Source: Galactobacter sp.
GTDB taxonomy: Bacteria; Actinomycetota; Actinomycetes; Actinomycetales; Micrococcaceae
Length of the DNA stretch: 44,310 nt
Direction of reading: 5' to 3'
Assembly (NCBI RefSeq): GCF_022712295.1
Contig: NZ_JALAGT010000062.1
Coordinates: 1 to 44,310, forward strand
Below are positions 19,678 to 27,559 of the stretch, in pieces. The number at the start of each line of letters is the position of its first letter. Within the stretch, counting starts at the first letter, position 1. The notes beneath the pieces were generated by a model that ran no database searches, was not told the origin of the DNA, and saw nothing but the letters and a program-made list of their open reading frames with translations. Both the position numbers and the translations under genes were made by a program.

Positions 19678-20618
19678 TCGTGGATCTGACGAACACCCTG
19701 ACCTCAGAGGTCGCCAAGGCCTTGGTTCAATTGCGGCGCGGCGGCGGAGTCGGCGGTACCGCGCGTGTCCTGACTCTGCTGGTCCCCACCACTCCGGAGG
19801 CGGAGGCGCACGCCATCGAGACGGCCCAGTCCGCCGCGGTGGAACACCCCTGCCGCATCATCGTGATGGTGATCGGGGATCCGACCGCGCAAACCCGCAT
19901 GGATGCTCGCGTCCTGGGCGGGGCCGACGTGGGCCCGTCGGAGATCGTGGTGCTGCGGCTCCACGGGGATCTCTGCCGTCTCAACGAGTCCCTGGTCTCT
20001 GCGCTGTTGCTTCCCGACGATCCGGTCTTCACGTGGTGGGCCGGCGAGTTCACGCCGAATCCTTCTGAGACCGAGCTGGGAAGCGTGTCACAGCGGCGCA
20101 TCACCGATGCGTCACGGGCCAAGGATCCGTTCCGTGCGCTGGAGCAGCTCTCCACCTCCTGGCGACCGGGGGACACGGATCTCTCGTGGACCAGGCTGAC
20201 GCTGTGGCGCACTCAGCTGACCTCCATCGTCGACCAGTTCGGCGTGACCGGGTTGAAGGACGTCACGGTGCGTGGGCACGTGGGCTCCCCCAGCACGGCC
20301 CTGCTCGCGGCCTGGCTGCAATGGGCGCTCCCGGAGGTCTCGGTCCATCTGGCTGAGGCTGAATCCGCTGCTCCCGTGGGCGGCGTGCGCTTCTCGCGTG
20401 AGGGCGGCGACATCGAGCTGCACCGTCCGCACGGCGATGTCGCCGACCTGCATCTTCCCGGTCAGCCGGTGCAGCTCGTTGCCCTGCCGGTCAGGACGGA
20501 TCCGCTCTGCCTCGCCGAGGAATTGCGGCAATTGGACGACGACGTGGTGTTGGGGGCCGTCCTGCGTGACGGCCTGCCGCGCTGCGACCTCTCCCCCGTG
20601 GCTCCGAGCCCCCGCTGA
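19674..20618 (+). CDS. opcA: OpcA, glucose-6-phosphate dehydrogenase assembly protein
   Basis: OpcA is needed for assembly and full activity of Zwf in actinobacteria and cyanobacteria. The 314-residue product starts MIVDLTNTLTSEVAKAL. It has RVLTLLVPT near the start, the family segment PDDPVFTWWAGEFTPNP and SQRRITDASRAKDPFRAL. The ATG at 19674 overlaps the zwf stop as ATGA, so the two partner proteins are probably made in a fixed ratio. No pgl gene follows, although it often does in relatives; the operon ends in a strong hairpin. Confidence 0.95.
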   Translation: MIVDLTNTLTSEVAKALVQLRRGGGVGGTARVLTLLVPTTPEAEAHAIETAQSAAVEHPCRIIVMVIGDPTAQTRMDARVLGGADVGPSEIVVLRLHGDLCRLNESLVSALLLPDDPVFTWWAGEFTPNPSETELGSVSQRRITDASRAKDPFRALEQLSTSWRPGDTDLSWTRLTLWRTQLTSIVDQFGVTGLKDVTVRGHVGSPSTALLAAWLQWALPEVSVHLAEAESAAPVGGVRFSREGGDIELHRPHGDVADLHLPGQPVQLVALPVRTDPLCLAEELRQLDDDVVLGAVLRDGLPRCDLSPVAPSPR

Positions 20619-20636
20619 GTCGCCGCTGAAGACGAG

Positions 20637-20676
20637 AAGGAGGGCCTCACCCGGTTTCCCGGGTGAGGCCCTCCTT
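20637..20676. terminator. Bidirectional terminator between opcA and secG
   Basis: This is a perfect 18-bp inverted repeat (arms 20637-20654 and 20659-20676) with a 4-nt loop. The loop reads TTTC on the plus strand and GAAA, a stable GNRA tetraloop, on the minus strand. It lies between the convergent opcA and secG stops and can serve both. Neither strand has a U-run after it. Confidence 0.85.
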
Positions 20677-20703
20677 CCGTGTGCTGCTTGAGTTGCCGAC
20701 GGG

Positions 20704-20961
20704 TCAGCTGTCCATGCCGACGCCGAAGCGCAGGAACAGGGCCAGGGTGATGATGCAGATGATCCACACCAGAGCGATGGAGATCGTGATGCGGTTCAGG
20801 GTCTTCTCTGCGCCGCCCGAGGAACTCATGGAGGAGGACATGCCGCCGCCGAACAGGTCGGAGATGCCACCGCCACGACCCTTGTGCAGCAGGATGGTCA
20901 GCACCAGCAGGACGCTGGTGACGAGCACCAAGATCTGCAGGGTCAGGGTGAGAGCGGACAC
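20704..20961 (-). CDS. secG: Preprotein translocase subunit SecG
   Basis: SecG is a small partner of the SecYE channel. The 85-residue protein has two transmembrane helices (about residues 4-25 and 57-78). Between them is the conserved HKGRGGGISDLFGGG cytoplasmic loop with a Ser/Met-rich stretch. The start is GTG at 20961 with AAGGA 5-6 nt upstream. It lies 69 nt after tpiA; the order pgk-tpiA-secG is widely conserved in Gram-positives. Confidence 0.96.
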   Translation of the reverse strand: MSALTLTLQILVLVTSVLLVLTILLHKGRGGGISDLFGGGMSSSMSSSGGAEKTLNRITISIALVWIICIITLALFLRFGVGMDS

Positions 20962-21030
20962 GTTGGTCCTTCCTTCCGTGGAAGTACGACTTCAGGTTCT
21001 GGGGTCCGGAGCACGGCCGGACCGGATGGA

Positions 21031-21843
21031 TCAGGCCGAGGCGTGCTGCTCGAACCGTGCAATACTAGCAAATTCGGCTGCGTCGAGGCTGGCCCCGCCC
21101 ACCAACACGCCGTCCACGTCTGGCTCGGCCATGATCGCGGCGACGTTTCCGGACTTCACCGAACCGCCGTAGAGCAGGCGAATGCCCTCCGCGGCCTCTT
21201 CTCCGTGCGAGTCGGCGATGGACGAACGCAGCGCGGCGCACATCTCTTGTGCGTCCTCGGGGCCGGCGACCTCACCGGTACCGATGGCCCAGACGGGCTC
21301 GTAGGCGATGACCAGGCGAGACACGGTGGCAGCGTCCAGATCCTTCAGGACGGCGGCGGACTGGGCCAGCGTGTGCTCCACGTGGTTACCTGCCTGACGA
21401 ACCGTGAGGTCCTCGCCGACGCACAGCATGGGGGTGAGATCGTTACGAAGGGCTGCCGCGACCTTGGCCGCCGCCACATCGTCTCCCTCACCGTGGATGG
21501 TGCGACGTTCAGAGTGGCCCACGAGCGCGTAGGTGCACCCGAGCGCCTGCAGGAACTGACCGGAGATGTCTCCGGTGTAGGCACCGGAATCCTCCGAGGA
21601 GAGGTCCTGGCCACCGTAGACCACAGGCAGGTCGTCGCCTGAGACCAGCGTCTGCACGCCGCGCAGGTCGGTGAACGGTGGGAACACCGCCACCTCCACC
21701 CGGTCGAAGTCGTGCTTGGCGTCCTGCAGGGTCCAGACCGTCTTCTGCAGCAGGGTGATGCCCTGGCGGTGGTCCATGTTCATCTTCCAGTTGCCCGCGA
21801 TCAGCGGGGTCCTGGCGAAGTTGCCGTTGGTGAGTTTGGCCAT
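21031..21843 (-). CDS. tpiA: Triosephosphate isomerase
   Basis: TpiA interconverts dihydroxyacetone phosphate and glyceraldehyde-3-phosphate. The 270-residue barrel has the substrate lysine in IAGNWKMN near residues 15-22, His in VGHSERR, the catalytic Glu in the signature VIAYEPVWAIGTGE and the C-terminal phosphate loop LYGGSVKSGN...VDGVLVGGASL. The ATG at 21843 is only 10 nt after the pgk stop, with a modest GAGG ribosome site, so it is co-transcribed with pgk. Confidence 0.98.
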   Translation of the reverse strand: MAKLTNGNFARTPLIAGNWKMNMDHRQGITLLQKTVWTLQDAKHDFDRVEVAVFPPFTDLRGVQTLVSGDDLPVVYGGQDLSSEDSGAYTGDISGQFLQALGCTYALVGHSERRTIHGEGDDVAAAKVAAALRNDLTPMLCVGEDLTVRQAGNHVEHTLAQSAAVLKDLDAATVSRLVIAYEPVWAIGTGEVAGPEDAQEMCAALRSSIADSHGEEAAEGIRLLYGGSVKSGNVAAIMAEPDVDGVLVGGASLDAAEFASIARFEQHASA

Positions 21844-21853
21844 TGGTCTTACC

Positions 21854-23086
21854 TCAGCTGTTCTCTAGTGCGGTGAGTCCGGGGAGCTGTTTGCCCTCGA
21901 GGTACTCGAGGGAGGCGCCGCCTCCGGTGGAGATGTGGCCGAACGCATCGTCGCCGAAGCCCAGCGACCGCACGGCTGCGGCCGAGTCGCCGCCGCCCAC
22001 CACGGTGAAGGCCGAGGAATCGGCCAGGGCCTTGGCCACCACGCGGGTGCCCTCGGCGAAGGCCGTCATCTCGAACACGCCCATGGGCCCGTTCCAGAAG
22101 ACGGTCTTGGCTCCGGCGATGGCTTCCGCGAAGGAGGCGGCCGATTCGGGACCGATGTCGAGGCCGAGCCCGGTCGCTCCGATGGAACCGCCGGGGATGT
22201 CTGACGCCGGGCGGATCTCGTGGTCGGCGTCCGCGGCAAAGGCGGAGGCAAGCACCACGTCGGTGGGCAGGACGATCTTGGCCGCGCCCTGCTCCGAGCG
22301 GCGAAGGTATTCGCGCACGGTGTCGAGCTGGTCGGTCTCGAGCAGGCTGGAGGCCACGTCGTGGCCCTGCGCCTTCAAGAAGGTGAAGGCCATACCCCCG
22401 CCGATGAGCAGTTCGTCAGCGACGTCAAGCAGACGGTCGATCACCGCCAGCTTGTCGGAGACCTTCGAACCGCCGAGCACCACGACGAACGGACGCTCAG
22501 GTGTCTCGGTGAGACGCTTCAGGACCGTGAGCTCGTTGGTGACCAGGCGACCCTGGTAGCTGGGAAGCACGGAGGCGATGTCGTACACCGAAGCGTGCTT
22601 GCGGTGGACCGCCCCGAAGGCGTCATCGACGTAGGCGCCGTCCGGGCCGGCCAGGGCGGCGTACGCCTTGGCGAGGGCGGCACGGGCCGCGTCGTCCTTG
22701 CTGGTCTCTCCGGCCTCGAAGCGGACGTTCTCCACGACCAGGACCTGAGAATCCTTCAGGCCGGCGGCCAGTGCGGTGGCGGACTCCCCCACCACGTCGG
22801 TGGCGAGCTGCACGTCGACGTCTGCCAGTTCGGCGAGTCGATCGGCAGCGGGACGGATGGAGAACTTGGGATCCGGGGATCCCTTCGGGCGCCCGAGATG
22901 GGCCATCACGATGACCCGGGCGCCCGCGTGGGCCAGCTCCGAGATCACGGGGAGGGATGCGCGGACACGGCCGTCGTCGGTCACGTTGCCGTCGGCATCC
23001 AGTGGGACGTTCAGGTCGGAGCGCACCAGTACGGTACGCCCTTCGACGCCGGTTGCCAGAAGATCGTCAAGGGTCTGAGCGCTCAT
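21854..23086 (-). CDS. pgk: Phosphoglycerate kinase
   Basis: Pgk transfers phosphate from 1,3-bisphosphoglycerate to ADP. The 410-residue protein has the N-terminal signature VLVRSDLNVPLDADGNV near residues 19-35, the HLGRPKGSPD loop, VLGGSKVSDK and the C-terminal GGGDSAAAVRSLG nucleotide loop. The ATG at 23086 is chosen over the open frame to 23140 because it gives the normal N-terminus and lies 7 nt after TAGAGT. It is separated from gapA by two hairpins, so pgk-tpiA-secG probably has its own transcript. Confidence 0.97.
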   Translation of the reverse strand: MSAQTLDDLLATGVEGRTVLVRSDLNVPLDADGNVTDDGRVRASLPVISELAHAGARVIVMAHLGRPKGSPDPKFSIRPAADRLAELADVDVQLATDVVGESATALAAGLKDSQVLVVENVRFEAGETSKDDAARAALAKAYAALAGPDGAYVDDAFGAVHRKHASVYDIASVLPSYQGRLVTNELTVLKRLTETPERPFVVVLGGSKVSDKLAVIDRLLDVADELLIGGGMAFTFLKAQGHDVASSLLETDQLDTVREYLRRSEQGAAKIVLPTDVVLASAFAADADHEIRPASDIPGGSIGATGLGLDIGPESAASFAEAIAGAKTVFWNGPMGVFEMTAFAEGTRVVAKALADSSAFTVVGGGDSAAAVRSLGFGDDAFGHISTGGGASLEYLEGKQLPGLTALENS

Positions 23087-23093
23087 GTGTTCC

Positions 23094-23099
23094 ACTCTA
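23094..23099 (-). promoter_or_regulatory. Candidate leaderless -10 box of pgk
   Basis: TAGAGT on the minus strand is followed by GGAACAC (7 nt) and the ATG at 23086. The GGAA could be a weak ribosome site. The box lies just after the tandem hairpins that follow gapA. Confidence 0.5.
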
Positions 23100-23122
23100 G
23101 TCGTCGTTGCATGGATTCGAAT

Positions 23123-23142
23123 GCGTGTTGCCCTCAACACGC
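23123..23142 (-). terminator. Second hairpin between gapA and pgk
   Basis: This is a perfect 8-bp stem GCGTGTTG / CAACACGC with a 4-nt loop, lying 5 nt downstream (in the minus direction) of the larger hairpin at 23148-23203. The pair could end the gapA transcript or stabilise processed mRNA ends. Confidence 0.5.
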
Positions 23143-23147
23143 ACGGC

Positions 23148-23203
23148 GAGGCCGTCTCGGCTCTTCCGAACGCGGAAGCGAACGGCAGAGCCGAGACGGC
23201 CTC
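23148..23203 (-). terminator. Probable terminator after gapA
   Basis: This is a perfect 17-bp inverted repeat (arms 23148-23164 and 23187-23203). Its loop holds a further TTCCG-AACG-CGGAA stem. It begins 18 nt after the gapA stop and has no U-run. It could be a terminator or an RNA-processing/stability element that sets gapA apart from pgk. Confidence 0.65.
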
Positions 23204-23221
23204 ACACGGTGTCTCGAGGAC

Positions 23222-24232
23222 TCAGAGCTGCTCGCCGACGAAGGCGGCGAGGTCCACGAGCCGGTTGGTGTAACCCCACTCGTTGTCGTACCAGCCAAGG
23301 ACCTTGACCTGGTTGCCCTTCACGAAGGTCAGAGGCGCGTCGTAGGTGACGGAAGCCGGGGAGGTCACGATGTCCGAGGAGACGATCGGGTCCTCGTTGT
23401 AGGCCAGGTAAGGAGCCAGCGGACCCTCTTCGGAGGCCTGCTTGAAGGCGGCGTTGACCTCGTCGACGGTGACCTCCTTGGAGAGCACTGCGGTGAGGTC
23501 GGTCAGCGAGCCGGTGATGACCGGGACACGCACGGCAGCACCGGAGAGCTTGCCGTCCAGTTCCGGGAGCACGGCTCCGATGGCCTTGGCGGCACCGGAG
23601 GAGGTGGGGATCAGGTTCTGGGCTGCGGCACGAGCGCGGCGCTGATCCGACTTGTGGACGTTGTCGTGGATGTTCTGGTCGCCGGTGTAGGCGTGGATGG
23701 TGGTCATGATGCCGGACTCGATACCGAAGGAGTCGTTGAGCACCTTGGCCATGGGCGCCAGGCAGTTGGTGGTGCAGGAGGCGTTGGAGATGACGTTCAT
23801 GGTGGCAGCGTCGTAGCCGTCCTGGTTCACGCCGAGCACGAACGTGCCGTCGACGTTCTTGCCCGGTGCGGAGATGATGACCTTCTTGGCGCCACCCTGC
23901 AGATGGGCGGCAGCCTTGGTGCCATCGGTGAACAGGCCCGTGCACTCGAGCACGACGTCTGCGCCTGCGGAGGCCCAGTCGACCTCTGCCGGGTCGCGGT
24001 GCTGGGTCACGGGGATGGAACGACCGTCGAGGACGAGGTTCTGTCCGTCGCTGGCGACAGTACCCGGGTATGCGCCCAGGATCGTGTCGTACTTGATGAG
24101 CATCGCGATGTCGTCCACGGGTGCGAGGTCGTTGATGGCGACGATCTGCACATCCTGGCCCTGGGCCTCGATGACGCGCAGCACGTTGCGGCCGATGCGG
24201 CCGAACCCGTTGATTCCGATGCGTGTAGTCAC
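23222..24232 (-). CDS. gapA: Glyceraldehyde-3-phosphate dehydrogenase, NAD-type
   Basis: GapA oxidises and phosphorylates glyceraldehyde-3-phosphate to 1,3-bisphosphoglycerate. The 336-residue protein has the Rossmann motif TRIGINGFGRIGR near residues 3-15, the catalytic Cys in SNASCTTNCLAP near residue 153, HAYTGDQNIHD with the catalytic His and a WYDNEWGYTNR end. The start is GTG at 24232, with AAGGAG and a 7-nt spacer; the open frame to 24301 lies in the leader. It is preceded by a long, repeat-rich leader. Confidence 0.97.
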   Translation of the reverse strand: MTTRIGINGFGRIGRNVLRVIEAQGQDVQIVAINDLAPVDDIAMLIKYDTILGAYPGTVASDGQNLVLDGRSIPVTQHRDPAEVDWASAGADVVLECTGLFTDGTKAAAHLQGGAKKVIISAPGKNVDGTFVLGVNQDGYDAATMNVISNASCTTNCLAPMAKVLNDSFGIESGIMTTIHAYTGDQNIHDNVHKSDQRRARAAAQNLIPTSSGAAKAIGAVLPELDGKLSGAAVRVPVITGSLTDLTAVLSKEVTVDEVNAAFKQASEEGPLAPYLAYNEDPIVSSDIVTSPASVTYDAPLTFVKGNQVKVLGWYDNEWGYTNRLVDLAAFVGEQL

Positions 24233-24464
24233 TGCTTCACTCCTTGGATCAGCAGGCCGCGTCCTCGAACCCCACAAGGTGTCGCAGGGACATCGATTCA
24301 CTCACCACCGCAGGTGCGGCAGACGTCTTCGACGCGGCCCGGTCAATAGCTGTTTAGAACCGGGGACACACCGTCGTGTCGTGAGTTCCCCACCGTGATG
24401 GTGGTTCGACCACACCCGGGATTCACGTGCCCGTGACTCCCAAGCAACATGGCCGTAAGACTCG
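24233..24464 (-). promoter_or_regulatory. Long structured leader of gapA
   Basis: If the promoter at 24471-24499 is right, gapA has a leader of about 230 nt with no convincing reading frame. It contains overlapping hairpins that share one strand. Bases 24400-24404 (ggtgg on the plus strand) can pair with 24390-24394 or, for most of the same bases, with 24409-24413. A further CCGC-AGGT-GCGG stem lies at 24308-24319. Mutually exclusive pairs are typical of RNA switches, but I match no known class. Confidence 0.4.
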
Positions 24465-24470
24465 GAAATC

Positions 24471-24499
24471 AGTCTACACACGCACCTACGGGTTGTCGT
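24471..24499 (-). promoter_or_regulatory. Candidate gapA promoter
   Basis: On the minus strand, ACGACA (24499-24494; four of six to TTGACA) is followed by a 17-nt spacer and TAGACT (24476-24471). This is one of the few boxes in the window with both elements. Together with the leader and the sodA terminator it accounts for much of the gene-free stretch 24233-24645; I see nothing else there. Confidence 0.5.
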
Positions 24500-24552
24500 G
24501 AGGGACCTCACATTGATCGCTGCACGGATTTCCAGGCTTTCCGCGTCCGGAT

Positions 24553-24592
24553 GCACATGTGGCCCGGGAGTTTCCTCCCGGGCCACATGTGC
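24553..24592 (-). terminator. Terminator of sodA
   Basis: This is a perfect 18-bp inverted repeat (arms 24553-24570 and 24575-24592) with a GAAA tetraloop on the minus strand, 53 nt after the sodA stop. Its architecture equals that of the opcA/secG hairpin (18 bp plus a 4-nt GAAA/TTTC loop), again without a U-run. Confidence 0.8.
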
Positions 24593-24645
24593 TCGACGAC
24601 GGTGCCCGCCTATCGCTGAACGTTCACCGTGAACCGTGTGTCAGC

Positions 24646-25275
24646 TCAGGCACCCGGGACGATCAGCTGCTTGGCGCCGGCGCGGGCGGCCTCGAAGCGC
24701 TTGGAGACGTCCTCCCAGTTGACGATGTTCCAGAAGGCCTTGACGTAGTCGGCCTTGACGTTGACGTAGTCCAGGTAGAAGGCGTGCTCCCACATGTCCA
24801 GCATCAGCAGCGGGGTGGTGGCCACGGGGACGTTGCCCTGCTGATCGTAGAGCTGCTCGATCACCAGGTTGCCGCCGAGGCCCTCCACGGCCAGGAAGGC
24901 CCAGCCGGAGCCCTGGATGCCCAGTGCAGCCTGGGTGAAGTGCGCCTGGAAGGCTTCGAAGGAGCCGAAGGCGTCGTCGATGGCTGCGGCGAGCTCACCC
25001 TCCGGACGGTCGCCACCCTCCGGGGAGAGGTTGTTCCAGAAGATGGAGTGGTTGGTGTGACCACCGAGGTTGAAGGCCAGGTCCTTCGAGTACTTGGCGA
25101 TGTTGGCGAAGTCGTTCTTCTCGCGGGCCTCGGCCAGCTGCTCCAGTGCCTTGTTGGCGCCGGCCACGTAGGTTGCATGGTGCTTGTCGTGGTGCAGCTC
25201 CATGATGCGCGCGGAGATGCTGGGCTCCAGCGCCGCGTAATCGTAGGGCAGTTCCGGCAGCGTGTACTGCGTCAT
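24646..25275 (-). CDS. sodA: Superoxide dismutase, Fe/Mn family
   Basis: This enzyme converts superoxide to hydrogen peroxide and oxygen in the cytoplasm. The 209-residue protein has the first metal His in MELHHDKHHATYV near residues 25-37, the second in GGHTNHSIFWNNLSP, and Asp and His in the DMWEHAFYLDYVN signature. Manganese is likely from the overall pattern, but metal choice cannot be fixed by eye. The ATG at 25275 has AGGAGG 5 nt upstream; the longer frame to 25437 is unsupported leader sequence. It stands alone between a candidate promoter near 25400 and its own terminator. Confidence 0.96.
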   Translation of the reverse strand: MTQYTLPELPYDYAALEPSISARIMELHHDKHHATYVAGANKALEQLAEAREKNDFANIAKYSKDLAFNLGGHTNHSIFWNNLSPEGGDRPEGELAAAIDDAFGSFEAFQAHFTQAALGIQGSGWAFLAVEGLGGNLVIEQLYDQQGNVPVATTPLLMLDMWEHAFYLDYVNVKADYVKAFWNIVNWEDVSKRFEAARAGAKQLIVPGA

Positions 25276-25394
25276 GGTTCCTCCTGATCTGGGGCGGCAG
25301 CTTGAGACGTGTACCGCCCATGGTTCTTGGTTGGACACCGACACGGTGCGCCTCGACTGGGAGTCCGTCGAGTCCGTCCCGGAGTTCTCTTCCG

Positions 25395-25400
25395 ACATTA
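25395..25400 (-). promoter_or_regulatory. Possible -10 box of sodA
   Basis: TAATGT on the minus strand would give a leader of about 110 nt. The leader contains a 6-bp stem CTCGAC/GTCGAG at 25352-25372. No -35 is clear. Confidence 0.3.
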
Positions 25401-25470
25401 GCGCGCCCGACCCCCGTTTGGGCAGGGATCGCGGCATGTGGCGTCACCTTGCGCGCAGGGCGAAATCGCC

Positions 25471-26451
25471 TCAGACGTCGTAGGTCTCCGGCGGCACGGC
25501 GGCCTCCGTGCCAGGTTCGCCCCGCTCCTGGGCCACCTTGTCCGCCATCGCCAGGAGTCTGCGGATGCGGCCCGCGATGGCGTCCTTGGTCAGCGGCGGG
25601 TCCGCCTTGTGACCCAATTCGTCCAGGCTCGCTTCCCGGTGGGTGAGGCGCAGTCGCCCGGCTTCCTTCAGATGCTCCGGCACGTCGTCGCCCAGGATGT
25701 CCAGGGCGCGCTCCACGCGGGCGCCTGCGGCGACGGCCGCCTGCGCGCTGCGGCGGAGGTTGGCGTCGTCGAAGTTGGCCAGGCGGTTCGCGGTGGCCCG
25801 GACCTCCTTGCGTTGGCGACGTGATTCCCAGACCTTCAGCGTGCTCAGTGCGCCCATCCGCTGAAGCAACTGGGCGATCGCGTCCCCGTCACGCACCACC
25901 ACCCTGTCCACGCCGCGGACCTCACGGGCCTTGGCAGCGATGTCCATGCGACGTGCCGCCCCGACCAGGGCCAGCGCGGCTTCCGGGCCGGGGCAGGTGA
26001 TCTCCAGCGCAGAGGACCGACCCGGTTCCGTGAGGGAGCCGTGGGCCAGGAACGCACCGCGCCATACGGCGGCGGCGTCGGCCTTGGCGCCGTTGACCAC
26101 GGTGGACGGGAGTCCCCGGACCGGTCGCCCGCGCCCGTCGAGCAGTCCCGTCTGCCGTGCGAGCGACGCGGCGTCCCGCACCACGCGGACCACGAAGTGT
26201 TCTCCCTTGCGCAACCCCCCGCCGGTGAGCTGGATCAGCTCGGCGCGATGCCCGAAGACCTCCGCGATGGTGGTCCTGATACGGGTGGCCGTGTCTGCCC
26301 CGTCCACTTCGGCTTCGATCACGACGCGGCCGGACACCAGATGGAGCCCTCCGGCGAAGCGCAACAAGGTCGAGACCTCCGCCCGACGCTGAGAGGTCTG
26401 CCGGACCTCGACGCGGTTGAGTTCATCCTTGACCTGGGCGGTCAATGCCAT
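25471..26451 (-). CDS. whiA: WhiA, DNA-binding regulator with LAGLIDADG-like fold
   Basis: WhiA is a transcription factor of Gram-positives, needed for sporulation septation in Streptomyces and linked to cell division and envelope growth elsewhere. The 326-residue protein has the WhiA N-terminal region (LTAQVKDELNRVEV...RRAEVSTLLRFAGGLH), the central endonuclease-like domain (AVWRGAFLAHGSLTEPGRSSALEI), and a C-terminal helix-turn-helix region (HREASLDELGHKADPPLTKDAIAGRIRRLL). It lies 70 nt after yvcK, closing the conserved uvrC-rapZ-yvcK-whiA unit. Confidence 0.96.
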   Translation of the reverse strand: MALTAQVKDELNRVEVRQTSQRRAEVSTLLRFAGGLHLVSGRVVIEAEVDGADTATRIRTTIAEVFGHRAELIQLTGGGLRKGEHFVVRVVRDAASLARQTGLLDGRGRPVRGLPSTVVNGAKADAAAVWRGAFLAHGSLTEPGRSSALEITCPGPEAALALVGAARRMDIAAKAREVRGVDRVVVRDGDAIAQLLQRMGALSTLKVWESRRQRKEVRATANRLANFDDANLRRSAQAAVAAGARVERALDILGDDVPEHLKEAGRLRLTHREASLDELGHKADPPLTKDAIAGRIRRLLAMADKVAQERGEPGTEAAVPPETYDV

Positions 26452-26521
26452 GATCCGTTAAGTCCTTGTCTGTGTTCGGGAAAGTCTTGATTGGAGACTC
26501 GAGTATGCAGCAGTGTGCGGT

Positions 26522-27559
26522 CTAGGCGGAGTCGAAGGACTCGAAGACGTCGCGGTAGGCGGCACCCAGACGAAGGGGGTCGTGCACGGGGGCACCGCTG
26601 CGAACGCCTACTCTATCGAAGAACACGCGGGCACCCAGTCGGGCTGCCGCTTCTTCGAATCGTTGGACGTCATCGATCGAGGCGGGATCCGCGAGCACCG
26701 CATCGACGCGGATCCCCGGGGCGTAGTGCGCCAGGAGGTCCAGATGTGCGGCAGCGTCGACACCGTTGGTCTCGTCGGTGTCGGTCTGCAGGTTCATGGT
26801 CACGAGCGTCCTGGCCTCCGAACGCTTCAGGGCCTCCCTGATGGAGGGCAGAAGCAGATGCGGGAGCACCGACGTGTACCAGGATCCGGGTCCGAGGATG
26901 TTCCAGTCGGCGGCCAGGATGGAAGACTCGGCCTCGGGCGTTGCCATGGCGTTCTCCGGGGTGAGGCCGATTTCGCTGACCCGTCCGGACCGCGCGGCCA
27001 CGGCCAGAGCGTCCTGGCCCACCACCCGCTTGGCGGTCAACGCGCCCGCCCCATCAGAGCCGAGCACCGTCCCGTGGATCACCAGCGGGGTGCAGCTCAT
27101 GGGCAGCACGGTGCCGCGTGCACCGAGCAGTTGGCCTGCCCACTTCAGCCCCTCGACGGCGTCCCCCATCATCTCCCACAGGGCCACGATGAGGAGGTTA
27201 CCCACGGCGTGACTGTCCAGGGTTCCCGGGGACTCCGGCAGGGTCTCGAAACGATGCTGCATGACCTTGGCCCACGTCTTCCCCCACTCGGAGTCGTCGC
27301 AGAGGGCCGCCAGCGCCATCCTGAGGTCACCGGGTGGAAGCACACCGAACTCCTCGCGGACTCGTCCCGATGAACCGCCGTCGTCGGCCACGGTCACCAC
27401 CGCAGTGACGTCCGCGTCGAGGCGCGAGAGCGCCTGCAGTGACGAGGAAAGCCCGTGACCGCCGCCCAGTGCGGTGACCGACCAGCGTGGAGTGGCGCGC
27501 GAGTGCGTCAGTCGCGGCGCCAGCATGGGCAGATATCCGGTGGGGATGTCCATGTTCAT
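26522..27559 (-). CDS. yvcK: YvcK/GlmR-type UDP-sugar-binding regulator (CofD-like fold)
   Basis: Proteins of this family bind UDP-GlcNAc and link carbon metabolism to cell wall synthesis; the older name is gluconeogenesis factor. The 345-residue protein has VTALGGGHGLSSSLQAL near residues 28-44, AVVTVADDGGSSGRVREE, LPPGDLRMAL, HAVGNLLI and the late WNILGPGSWYTSVLPHLL, all hallmarks of the family. The ATG at 27559 overlaps the rapZ stop as ATGA; an ATG at 27553 is an alternative. It is not a true CofD, as no F420 genes lie nearby. Confidence 0.94.
   Translation of the reverse strand: MNMDIPTGYLPMLAPRLTHSRATPRWSVTALGGGHGLSSSLQALSRLDADVTAVVTVADDGGSSGRVREEFGVLPPGDLRMALAALCDDSEWGKTWAKVMQHRFETLPESPGTLDSHAVGNLLIVALWEMMGDAVEGLKWAGQLLGARGTVLPMSCTPLVIHGTVLGSDGAGALTAKRVVGQDALAVAARSGRVSEIGLTPENAMATPEAESSILAADWNILGPGSWYTSVLPHLLLPSIREALKRSEARTLVTMNLQTDTDETNGVDAAAHLDLLAHYAPGIRVDAVLADPASIDDVQRFEEAAARLGARVFFDRVGVRSGAPVHDPLRLGAAYRDVFESFDSA

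Noticed and set aside
22220..24349. Open plus-strand frame of 709 residues covering pgk and gapA
   Set aside because: It runs across two complete minus-strand genes and the hairpins between them, and has no recognisable domain.
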